This document shows positions 28,764-36,480 of a DNA stretch of 64,000 nucleotides, piece by piece. Source of the DNA: an uncultured Acidimicrobiales bacterium (GTDB taxonomy: Bacteria; Actinomycetota; Acidimicrobiia; Acidimicrobiales; Hopanoidiivorantaceae). Position numbers and translations under genes: made by a program. Location: positions 1,678,022-1,742,021 of the forward strand of contig OY282367.1 of the NCBI GenBank assembly GCA_958295755.1. The letters are read 5' to 3'. Position 1 is the stretch's first letter. Every line of letters starts with the position of its first letter. The notes beneath the pieces were generated by a model. It searched no databases, was not told where the DNA came from, and saw only the letters and a list, made by a program, of their open reading frames with translations.

Positions 28764-30916
28764 GCTGGCTTTCTTCGGTTTTCTTCGCTCAGACTCCGGC
28801 TGTAACAAAAGAGTCACCGGATGTCTTGGATAATGAAGTCCTGGACCAATGGCGCATTCCCTTCGGCGACTGGTCACGGGAGATCATCTTTTGGATAGAC
28901 AACCAGATGCAAAGCGTTCTGGATGTGATCGAGTGGCCTTTCAAGCAACTTATCGACCTGCTTGTCAGAGATTTTTTGTTGGAGATCTCATGGGTTTGGG
29001 TCGTGCTCATTTTGATGGCTGTTGCCATCCTGGCGCGCAATATCAAAGTCGGTGTTTTTGTGGGAGTGGCTCTGTTTATTTGCGGAATCTTGGGTGATAA
29101 CTACTGGATAGAAACTGCACGAACTATCGGCTTCATCGCTGTGGCTGTGTTGCTGTGTGCGATCATCGGCATTCCTGTAGGGGTGCTCTGTGGCAGATTT
29201 GAAGGCGTCTGGAAAGGCGTACGCCCTGTGTTGGACGCCATGCAGGTGGTGCACTCCTTTGTCTATATGTTGCCGTTTATCTTCTTTTGGGGCATTGGCG
29301 AAGTGTCGGCCACGATGGTGACGATGGTCTTCGCTTTGCCACCCCTCATACGACTCACCAATCTGGGTATCCGTCAGGTGCCCGCCGATGTGGTGGAGGC
29401 AGCCCGTGCTTATGGGGCCACAGAGATGCGAGTGCTCTTTGATGTGCAATTTCCACTGGCTCGACCTGCGATTATGACTGGCCTCAACCAGACTTTGCTC
29501 TTATCCATCTCAATGCTGGGCATCGCAGCCATTATGGGGGCAGGCGGTCTGGGCCAACTACTGTTCAGGGCGATCAGCGGCCAAGATGTTGCGCTGGCTG
29601 CCTCAGCAGGCTTGGCTTTCTTCCTCGTGGCTGTGGTGCTCGACCGCATATCACAGCGCGAAGCCTCAGACACGGGCAATCTGCTGCGTCGCATTCGCAT
29701 GGCGTGGGCAAATCGTCGCACCCCAGAAGCTCTGCTTCCTAGCGCAGATCAAGCAGTAGCTCAGCCAGAAGTCATCCCCGGAAAGTTCGCAGCCATTTCG
29801 AAGAATGAACGCATTTTCATGACATTCGCCTTTGTGGGGGCTGCGATAGCTATCATTAGCACCTTTTTAACTTGGACATCCAATGCGGGCAAAATGAGTG
29901 CCTTCGGAAGGCTTGCTGACCTCTCTGCAGAAGGGCAGCTTGACGGTATGAATTTCAATGGACTTAACGCCTCTGGGGGGAGTTGGTTCGGAATTTCAGT
30001 GCTGGCACTCGGTGTTTTCATGATCATCTCTGTTACTCTTTCATATTTCTTCCCTGGCCGGCCTCCTCGCTGGTTGGCAGTAGATGCCTTTTTGATAGCC
30101 GCAGTATCAGCGACTTCACTAGCAACTGCCCATATTTTTGCGCGTTCATACAGCTCGCTAGTCAGGAACAGCGAAGGGCTACCAATTCAACCGCCCGATC
30201 CCGGAACAGGAATCGGCGTGATATTGGCACTAGTTGGAGGGCTGATCGCGGTGGGAGGTGCCATCGGCTGGCTCTCATCAGCTCGCTACACACCTTACTT
30301 CCCGTTGCGCACCACCATCACTTGGACCCGACTGTTTGGGGTGGTAATAGCTTTGCTAATTCTGATCGGATCAATGTTTGCCAGTTGGAGCGTCGACCAA
30401 CGTGCAGAAACTGTGGTGAGTGCAGAACTTCAAGCTCAGATAGACGATTTGAGAGAGCGAGCCAATGAACCAGGGGCTTCGGCGACACTAGCCACAGAAC
30501 TGCTAGTGTTGCGAGCAAGGGCAAGCGACGCCGAGGATGTTATAAACGACGGTATTACCGCAGATGGGTCGCAACTAGGGCTTTGGGCTATGGTCGCAGG
30601 TGGCTTGGCTCTGATGACGGGCTTCCCAGCTTTCAACCTCTACAGCTATCGCGAACGAAGATTGTGGCTTTGGAGCGCGCTCACAGCAGGCTTCGGAGCC
30701 TCTGCTGCTTTCATTAGTTTCTCATGGATCGCCACTCATGTGCGATCTAGTGATGTCAACTTCGCTTCGGGAGTAGGATCGTTTTTTGCTATGGGAGCAG
30801 GATTGATGATTGTGGCATTTGTCTTGCCTGCTTTGAGGAAGATACGCCGCACCAGAATTTATGACGACCCGCCTGCTTTACCTAAACCAACTCCAACAAA
30901 TAGTGCCAACAGATAG
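28760..30916 (+). CDS. proW: Glycine betaine/proline ABC transporter permease with long C-terminal membrane extension
   Basis: The first about 300 residues form a ProW-type permease: several membrane helices and the EAA loop ADVVEAARAYGATEMRVLFDVQFPLARPAIMTGLNQTLLLS, followed by GAGGLGQLLFRAISGQDVALA. The protein then continues for about 400 more residues with at least seven additional hydrophobic segments (for example 355-375, 400-425, 435-460, 480-500, 525-545, 610-630, 645-665) that are not part of ordinary ProW (about 300-350 residues). The extension may be a fused membrane module of unknown role. It begins with GTG overlapping proV by 4 nt. Confidence 0.88.
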   Translation: MSWLSSVFFAQTPAVTKESPDVLDNEVLDQWRIPFGDWSREIIFWIDNQMQSVLDVIEWPFKQLIDLLVRDFLLEISWVWVVLILMAVAILARNIKVGVFVGVALFICGILGDNYWIETARTIGFIAVAVLLCAIIGIPVGVLCGRFEGVWKGVRPVLDAMQVVHSFVYMLPFIFFWGIGEVSATMVTMVFALPPLIRLTNLGIRQVPADVVEAARAYGATEMRVLFDVQFPLARPAIMTGLNQTLLLSISMLGIAAIMGAGGLGQLLFRAISGQDVALAASAGLAFFLVAVVLDRISQREASDTGNLLRRIRMAWANRRTPEALLPSADQAVAQPEVIPGKFAAISKNERIFMTFAFVGAAIAIISTFLTWTSNAGKMSAFGRLADLSAEGQLDGMNFNGLNASGGSWFGISVLALGVFMIISVTLSYFFPGRPPRWLAVDAFLIAAVSATSLATAHIFARSYSSLVRNSEGLPIQPPDPGTGIGVILALVGGLIAVGGAIGWLSSARYTPYFPLRTTITWTRLFGVVIALLILIGSMFASWSVDQRAETVVSAELQAQIDDLRERANEPGASATLATELLVLRARASDAEDVINDGITADGSQLGLWAMVAGGLALMTGFPAFNLYSYRERRLWLWSALTAGFGASAAFISFSWIATHVRSSDVNFASGVGSFFAMGAGLMIVAFVLPALRKIRRTRIYDDPPALPKPTPTNSANR

Positions 30917-31057
30917 TGCTAAAAAATAGCCCTATAGCAAATAAACAACCTTATGGTATATAGTTAGAAAAAAATAAAAGCTAGATATTGACGAAAACTA
31001 GAACTGACCTAAATCTATAGACAAACCAAAATAGACAAGCCCAAACAATAAGGAAGT

Positions 31058-32278
31058 ATGAAAATGAGACTAAGAAAAAACCGATCCATGTTGAAAGTTG
31101 CAAGTGCATTGCTGGCACTAGTGCTAGTAGCAGCAGCTTGTGGAAGCGATGACGACGATTCGACATCAACTGAGACATCTGCTACCCCCGCCACCAGCGG
31201 TACCTCAGACACCACTGCGCCACCAGCTCCGGAAACCACTGCGCCACCTGCCACTGATGCCGCCGAGACTATGCCCGGCGAAGGAGTAAGCCTAACCATG
31301 GGGCGGGCCGACTGGGACACAGGCTATTTCCAAGCCGCCCTCGTCAGGCAGCTGCTGCAGAGGCTCGGCTATGAAGTGAGCGACCCTGCCGAAAAAGAAC
31401 TTGGCCCTAACTTGGCTTATCTGGCAATGGCTGAAGATAATATTGACTTCTGGGCCAACAGTTGGTATCCAGGCCACAGTAGCTGGCTTGTAAATGAGCT
31501 ACCAGACGGCTCTAAAGTGGGCGACCATATATCTCGCATAGGTGAACTCATGGTGGCAGGCGGTCTGCAAGGCTATCTAGTTACCAAAAGCTTTGCCGAA
31601 GAATACAATCTCAAGACTATCGACGACCTCAACAACAACCCTGAAGCTCTGGCTGCCTACGATTCTAAAGATCCCAACCCTGGAAACGGAGTAGCAGATA
31701 TTTATGGTTGCCAGGAGTCATACACCTGCGATGACATCCTCCAAAGCCAAATTGCTTTTTCTGGCTGGGAAAATATCGAACAAGTCATAGCGGGCTATGA
31801 CGCCATGTTTGCCGAGGCATTCTCAAAGATAGAGGACGGCGAGCCGGTTGTGCTCTACACATGGACGCCTAGTTCATACATCACACAAGTAAGGCCAGGC
31901 GACAATGTTATGTGGATCGGCGTTGAAGAAGTCATAGACGACTCCAACCCACTGGGACGAGAGGGTGGCGAACAATGGGATCAGCGACCCGGTTTGGCAA
32001 CTCTTGGCACTGATACTTGCCTCTACATAGTTGACGAAGGCTGCCAGATCGGCTGGGTCGCGGCTGATGTTCTAATAACCGCCCGCAACGACTTGCTGGA
32101 AAACAACCCAGCAGCCAAGAGACTCTTTGAAGTCGTCAAGCTAAATGTGGTTGATGTCTCCCTGCAGATAGTTGCCCAAGGCGACGGAGCATCTCCTGAA
32201 GATCTAGCCACTCAGTGGATCGCCGACAACAGCGACACAGTAGACGGTTGGCTTGCGGAGGCAAGAGCAGCCGCCTAA
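31058..32278 (+). CDS. proX: Glycine betaine-type substrate-binding lipoprotein, first copy
   Basis: The 406-residue protein has a signal peptide ending in the lipobox VAAAC (cysteine near residue 28), then an acidic Asp/Thr/Pro/Ala linker (to about residue 70), then an OpuAC-type domain. Ligand-cage aromatic residues are visible in MGRADWDTGYF, NIDFWANSWYPGHSSWL, and VVLYTWTPSSY. It captures betaine or a related quaternary amine outside the membrane and hands it to ProW. AAGGAAG precedes the ATG. It lies 141 nt after proW; TTGACG (30988) and TAAATC (31010), 16 nt apart, could be a separate promoter. Confidence 0.92.
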   Translation: MKMRLRKNRSMLKVASALLALVLVAAACGSDDDDSTSTETSATPATSGTSDTTAPPAPETTAPPATDAAETMPGEGVSLTMGRADWDTGYFQAALVRQLLQRLGYEVSDPAEKELGPNLAYLAMAEDNIDFWANSWYPGHSSWLVNELPDGSKVGDHISRIGELMVAGGLQGYLVTKSFAEEYNLKTIDDLNNNPEALAAYDSKDPNPGNGVADIYGCQESYTCDDILQSQIAFSGWENIEQVIAGYDAMFAEAFSKIEDGEPVVLYTWTPSSYITQVRPGDNVMWIGVEEVIDDSNPLGREGGEQWDQRPGLATLGTDTCLYIVDEGCQIGWVAADVLITARNDLLENNPAAKRLFEVVKLNVVDVSLQIVAQGDGASPEDLATQWIADNSDTVDGWLAEARAAA

Positions 32279-32344
32279 ATCTACCCCTGAATCGGCCACC
32301 GAAGTCGGCACTTAAGTCGGCCGGGAGGAGCAATATTTCTTAGC

Positions 32345-32424
32345 GAGATGGGCTTATATACTTCAGAGATAAGCCCATCTCGGTAGAAACCCCATCTCGG
32401 TAGAAACCCCATCTCGGTAGAAAC
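32345..32424. repeat. Hairpin and three 17-bp tandem repeats between the two proX genes
   Basis: A perfect 13-bp inverted repeat, GAGATGGGCTTAT (32345-32357) with ATAAGCCCATCTC (32369-32381), could end the upstream transcript, though no T-run follows. Its right arm runs into three perfect copies of a 17-bp unit, CCCATCTCGGTAGAAAC (32374-32390, 32391-32407, 32408-32424). Confidence 0.85.
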
Positions 32425-32439
32425 ACAGCTTGAAGCGAC

Positions 32440-33585
32440 ATGAAGCTAAGTTTGGCATTGCTCAAAGCTATAGCTTTATTATTGATACTCAGTTTGATAG
32501 CGATAGGTTGCGGAAGTAACGGCGACACATCTCCCAACACTGAAACTCTAGAAACCTCAGACTCAACTGCTGGGTTGCCAGGTGAAGGAGTCAGTTTTAA
32601 AATGGCCAGAGCCAACTGGGCTGACGGTTATTTTCATGCAGCTCTTTTTCGCATGCTACTGCAGCGGCTGGGATACGAAGTGAACGATCCTGCAGAAAAA
32701 GAGTTAGCTCCAAATATTGCGTATATCGCTATGGCAGATGGCGATATCGATTTCTGGACTAACAGCTGGTTTCCAAACCACAACAGTTGGTTGATCAATC
32801 AACTGTCTGATGGCTCTTTGGTTGGAGACCATATCTCACGCATCGGTGGGTTCATGTCGGCGGGTCTTCTGCAGGGATATTTCATCACCAAAAGTTTTGC
32901 CGAAAAATACGGCATCAGAACTATGGACGACATGAATCGCAACGCTGATGTTATCGTAGCCTATGATGCCGATGATTTCGATCCGGGTAACGGCATTATG
33001 GATATGTATGCTTGCCCCGAAGCGTGGACCTGCGATGACATCATTCGAAGCCAGATTGCTTTTTCAGGTTTGGACAAGATCAAACCAATACTTGCCAGCT
33101 ACGAAGCAATGTTTGCCGAGGCCATTTCAAAAATAGACGAAGGAAAACCCGTTCTTATCCATTCATGGTCGCCCAGTCCCTACATCACCCAGTTGCAACC
33201 TGGTGAAAAAGTCATGTGGATCGGTGTTGAGGAAGTCATTGACGATTCCAATCCATTAGGGCGACCAGGAGGCGAAGGCTGGGATCAAAGACCAGGTCAG
33301 GCAAATATCTCTGCTGATTCGTGCTTGTACATCGTAGATAACGGCATGTGTCAAACTGGATTCAAACCTGCAGACATAGTAGTAACTGCCCGCAACGATC
33401 TCTTAGATAACCATCCTGTTGCCAAGAAACTTTTTGAGGTGGCAACAATCGAACCGATTGTAGTGGCTCAGATGATAACTAGAGTACAAAACCAAGAAGA
33501 CCCTGAAGATTTAGCCTTGGAATGGATCGCCGACAATAGCGAACTTGTAGACGGTTGGCTTGCGGAGGCAAGAGCAGCCGCCTAG
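32440..33585 (+). CDS. Glycine betaine-type substrate-binding lipoprotein, second copy
   Basis: A tandem paralogue of the preceding gene, 381 residues, with its own signal peptide and lipobox (LIAIGC) and a shorter linker. Large parts align residue by residue with the first copy: MARANWADGYFHAALFRMLLQRLGYEV, DIDFWTNSWFPNHNSWL, GDHISRIG, MWIGVEEVIDDSNPLGR and the identical ending VDGWLAEARAAA. The aromatic cage positions are conserved, but neighbouring residues differ (N for D, F for Y), so it may accept a different osmolyte. The ribosome-binding site is weak. The last 38 nt of both genes are identical although the rest has diverged. Confidence 0.9.
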   Translation: MKLSLALLKAIALLLILSLIAIGCGSNGDTSPNTETLETSDSTAGLPGEGVSFKMARANWADGYFHAALFRMLLQRLGYEVNDPAEKELAPNIAYIAMADGDIDFWTNSWFPNHNSWLINQLSDGSLVGDHISRIGGFMSAGLLQGYFITKSFAEKYGIRTMDDMNRNADVIVAYDADDFDPGNGIMDMYACPEAWTCDDIIRSQIAFSGLDKIKPILASYEAMFAEAISKIDEGKPVLIHSWSPSPYITQLQPGEKVMWIGVEEVIDDSNPLGRPGGEGWDQRPGQANISADSCLYIVDNGMCQTGFKPADIVVTARNDLLDNHPVAKKLFEVATIEPIVVAQMITRVQNQEDPEDLALEWIADNSELVDGWLAEARAAA

Positions 33586-33631
33586 CTACAACTACCCAGC
33601 ACTGCCAGGCTACCAGCCAGTGGGCAAATGC

Positions 33632-34591
33632 TTAACTCCGTTGTTCTTCTAAGCACTCCATAACCATTTGATAAAGCTCTGCGGGCAATAGTTCGTACAG
33701 GCGATCTGCTAGCTCGTCGCTATCGGGGAAGGCCGCCAGACACCAGCGAGCGAACATACTGTCGTCCATCCAACCAGCCTGCTCAGAAGTAATGCTGCTG
33801 TGGGACATATCACCGGTTTCAACCGCCCTGCGTAATCTACCCCAGCTACCATTTTGGCATAGCTCCCTGGTTTGTATTCCCACATCTATGGGGCTTAGGT
33901 AGCCCCCCTCCCCCTCAATTAGGGGATGAAGCTTCACTAATAACGGCCAGTCTAAAATCTCACTCTCTAAATCATCAGATTTGTTAACTTCCTCTGCGCC
34001 GGCTCCGCCATCAGTAGTGCCATCTCCGCCCGTTGCTCTAAAGATGCGACTCAACCAAGAAGAAATGAATAACTCAACGATGTCTTCTTGAGCAGGTGGT
34101 GTGCTCAAAGCAAAAGCCCGGTGGCAACAATCCAGCACTCTGCCTTCAGCAGGGAGCGAGCTCACCATCACATCTGCTTCGCGGCGTAGCACAGAGACTT
34201 CTTCACCTTTGCGCCCTACTCCGTAGCCGATAGTGATATTATCTCCTTCTTCGCCCTCGCTGTAGGCTACTCCGTGCGCTACCACGATCAGCGCATCCCA
34301 ATCCTGTGGAGCTACAAAGCCGAACAATGCCTCCACCACATCATTAGGAGCTTTATCTGGGATATGAAGCGACACCGTGTCAGACTCCAAGTCGGACACC
34401 CCCACGATGAGCGGGAGCACATCGGGTCTGTCAGGGCTGGAAAGCTCATCCACTAGCTCGGTCAGCCGTCGCTGTCGGACGATAAAGCTTTCATTGGCTT
34501 TGTTACCGTCAACTACTTCGCCACTGGCGATTTCTGTGATGTGACCCTCGGTATGCTCGGTATCCGGGGGGCAGGATGTATGTTTTGACAT
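33632..34591 (-). CDS. Hypothetical protein
   Basis: I take the ATG at 34591 because AAAGGA precedes it; the product is 319 residues, acidic and soluble, with no signal peptide. I do not recognise it. It has an alpha/beta-looking N-terminal half (LPLIVGVSDLESDTVSLHIP, DWDALIVVAHGVAYSEG, VSVLRREADVMVSSLPAEGRVLDCCHRAFALS), a Gly/Ala/Asp-rich linker near residue 190 and a helical C-terminus (FARWCLAAFPDSDELADRLYELLPAELYQMVMECLEEQ). A DNA-damage-type promoter sequence lies about 230 nt upstream on the same strand (34820-34842), which may drive it. Confidence 0.7.
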   Translation of the reverse strand: MSKHTSCPPDTEHTEGHITEIASGEVVDGNKANESFIVRQRRLTELVDELSSPDRPDVLPLIVGVSDLESDTVSLHIPDKAPNDVVEALFGFVAPQDWDALIVVAHGVAYSEGEEGDNITIGYGVGRKGEEVSVLRREADVMVSSLPAEGRVLDCCHRAFALSTPPAQEDIVELFISSWLSRIFRATGGDGTTDGGAGAEEVNKSDDLESEILDWPLLVKLHPLIEGEGGYLSPIDVGIQTRELCQNGSWGRLRRAVETGDMSHSSITSEQAGWMDDSMFARWCLAAFPDSDELADRLYELLPAELYQMVMECLEEQRS

Positions 34592-34819
34592 TTCTTGATT
34601 CCTTTCTTGTGCTTTATAAATTTGTTGCGCTTTATGAAAAAGCGGCCTTGAAGGAAAGCCCTGACTAACAGACAGGTTTCCCAATTGAGATACCCTGCTG
34701 AGACTCACACTGCTTGGCCAACGCTGAGCCGCCTGAAAGACTGGGCATGAGGATGGAAACCCATCTAGGCAACTTCTCTATCAGCTGAGCTGTTGTCAAG
34801 CTACGAAACGCTTTAAACA

Positions 34820-34842
34820 TTAATAGCAAGGGGGTGTGACAA
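34820..34842 (-). promoter_or_regulatory. RecA-independent DNA-damage-type promoter motif (PafBC-like), copy 1
   Basis: Read on the minus strand the sequence is TTGTCACAC, eight bases, TATTAA. This resembles the actinobacterial RecA-NDp promoter (TTGTCRGTG-N8-TANNNT) recognised with PafBC, with changes in the second half of the first box and the last base. A second copy with the same spacing lies at 61333-61355; the two share about 30 nt of similar sequence. It points towards the hypothetical gene ending at 33632. Confidence 0.45.
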
Positions 34843-34874
34843 GCATTGCCTGCAAACCTCTCAAGGTCTATCCA

Positions 34875-34966
34875 TCCCTACCCAAAACCGCCCCCAGCCT
34901 TGTCCAGATCCGCCTCCCATTCCCTACCCAAAACCACCTCCCAGCCCTATCCAGACTCGCCTCCCG
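34875..34966. repeat. 46-bp direct repeat, two imperfect copies
   Basis: Two adjacent copies (34875-34920, 34921-34966) of a C-rich unit beginning TCCCTACCCAAAACC and ending CGCCTCCC, differing at several positions. The strand is almost free of G. Confidence 0.8.
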
Positions 34967-35035
34967 CTGACGATCCCTGATCAAAGTCATCGCTTATCAT
35001 CGTCTGTCATCGCTCGCCAAGCTAATATCATCATC

Positions 35036-35398
35036 ATGAACGAAACCTCTGCCACCCCCACAGACGACCACCGCCGCCAAGCCTGGCGAGAGATAATGGG
35101 CAACGATCCGCCCGAAGATCTGAGTGATCTCTACCTGCAATTCACCTCCGATCTTTTTGTGAATGTCTGGACTCGCCCCGGTCTATCTCGCCGAGACCGT
35201 CGCCTGATAACACTGACCGCAGTGGCCACCAGAGGCTCCCCCGAAGCCCTCCCCCATCACATCAAAGCCGCTTTGCAACTAGGCGATCTCACACGAGAGG
35301 AGCTCTCAGAGTGGGTAGTCCATCTAGCTCACTACGCCGGCTGGCCAGCCTCCGCCGAAGCCTACATAGCCCTCCAAGTAGCCCAAGCCGCTTCCTAG
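35036..35398 (+). CDS. Carboxymuconolactone decarboxylase (CMD) family protein
   Basis: The 120-residue protein matches the CMD/PcaC fold: LYLQFTSDLFVNVWTRPGLSRRDRRLITLTAVATRGSPEALPHHIKAALQLGDLTREELSEWVVHLAHYAGWPAS. Like PcaC-type members it lacks the CxxC of AhpD-like peroxidases and has HHIKAAL at the equivalent place, so a hydrolase, decarboxylase or ligand-binding role fits better than redox. Length is typical. It stands just upstream of a DNA methyltransferase with 27 nt between them. The substrate is unknown. Confidence 0.88.
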   Translation: MNETSATPTDDHRRQAWREIMGNDPPEDLSDLYLQFTSDLFVNVWTRPGLSRRDRRLITLTAVATRGSPEALPHHIKAALQLGDLTREELSEWVVHLAHYAGWPASAEAYIALQVAQAAS

Positions 35399-35425
35399 CT
35401 CTCTACTTTTTGAGCATTCAAAGCA

Positions 35426-36358
35426 ATGGCTAAGAGAATAGGCACATCCACGCAGACTTTTGGGGCAGGAGCTCGAGAAGGTCACGACGCTTCGGGGTTT
35501 TACAATCGGTTTGACAAGCCTGTTTTAGATTTAGACACTGAAATAAACCCGCAGCCTAAGTTGCGTTCGCCTGCTATCTGTGGCGATAGCCGCCAGATGA
35601 AGAATCTGCCCAACAGGTGCGTGGCACTCGTTGTGACATCGCCACCTTATTTTGTTGGGAAAGACTACGAGATCCTTGAGGTGGCCGCCGCCAGAAATGG
35701 AAGCATCCCCACAACCTATGTCGATTACTTGCAGATGCTCCATGATGTATTTACAGAGTGCGAGCGGGTGCTGGAACCGGGCGGGCGCATAGCCATAAAT
35801 GTTGCCAACTTGGGCCGCAAGCCATATCGCAGCCTCTCTGCTGAGGTCATGAGCATCTTAGAAGACATCGGATTTTTCCTACGGGCTGAGATCATCTGGC
35901 AGAAAGCTGAAGGAGCTGGAAATTCATGTGCTTGGGGTTCTTTTCGCTCAGCCGCCAACCCGGTGCTGCGCGACCTTACAGAGAGAGTCATCGTTGCCAG
36001 CAAAGGCCAGTTTGGACGTGCTCTCAGTAAAGCAGAGCGCAAGAAACACGATCTGCCCTACGAAGATACCATCAGTGCTAAAGAATTCATGGAAGCCACT
36101 TTAGATGTCTGGCATATACCGCCTGAGAGTGCCAAAAAAGTCGGCCATCCTGCCCCGTTCCCAGTCGCGCTACCGGCCCGTCTCATTAACCTCTATACCT
36201 ACAAGGGCGACCTGGTGCTTGACCCTTTCATGGGATCGGGCACAACTTTGGTAGCAGCCCACCAGCTAGCACGCAACGCAGTCGGCTACGACACCGACCC
36301 CGCCTATGTTGCTATATCAAAAAAACGCTTACAAAAAAAGCGACTAACAGAAGAGTAG
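35426..36358 (+). CDS. Site-specific DNA methyltransferase (beta class, probably N4-cytosine)
   Basis: The 310-residue enzyme carries the catalytic motif TSPPYF near residue 70 and the SAM-binding motif LDPFMGSGTTLVAAHQLARNAVGYD near residue 270. This order (catalytic before SAM motif) defines the beta class, and an SPPY catalytic motif is characteristic of N4-methylcytosine enzymes, whereas DPPY or NPPY mark N6-adenine. A target-recognition region lies between. No restriction endonuclease gene is next to it, so it is an orphan methyltransferase, perhaps for epigenetic control or as a remnant of a restriction system. Confidence 0.88.
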   Translation: MAKRIGTSTQTFGAGAREGHDASGFYNRFDKPVLDLDTEINPQPKLRSPAICGDSRQMKNLPNRCVALVVTSPPYFVGKDYEILEVAAARNGSIPTTYVDYLQMLHDVFTECERVLEPGGRIAINVANLGRKPYRSLSAEVMSILEDIGFFLRAEIIWQKAEGAGNSCAWGSFRSAANPVLRDLTERVIVASKGQFGRALSKAERKKHDLPYEDTISAKEFMEATLDVWHIPPESAKKVGHPAPFPVALPARLINLYTYKGDLVLDPFMGSGTTLVAAHQLARNAVGYDTDPAYVAISKKRLQKKRLTEE

Positions 36359-36373
36359 GAAGCACTCGCACCC

Positions 36374-36448
36374 ACATCAGGTGACACAGCATCAGGCCAC
36401 CCAGCATCAAGCGACACTGCATCAAGCGACACAGCATCAGGCGACACT
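36374..36448. repeat. 15-bp tandem repeat, five copies
   Basis: Five units of GCATCAAGCGACACT and variants fill most of the gap before the VWA gene. An in-frame TAG at 36469-36471 separates it from that gene, so it is not part of the coding region although the unit is a multiple of three. Confidence 0.85.
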
Positions 36449-36480
36449 GCGCGACCTCATCTGCCTGCTAGTCTCAGTTT

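Larger units (their letters stand above)
34592..35035. other. Gene-free stretch with promoter-like element and repeats
   Basis: These 444 nt hold no convincing gene. They contain the RecA-NDp-like element at 34820-34842 and a 46-bp direct repeat at 34875-34966, plus several short TCATCG repeats just before the next start codon. Confidence 0.7.

Noticed and set aside
36374..36448. CRISPR array
   Set aside because: Units are 15 bp, directly adjacent, with no spacers and no cas genes. The same holds for the other tandem repeats in the window.
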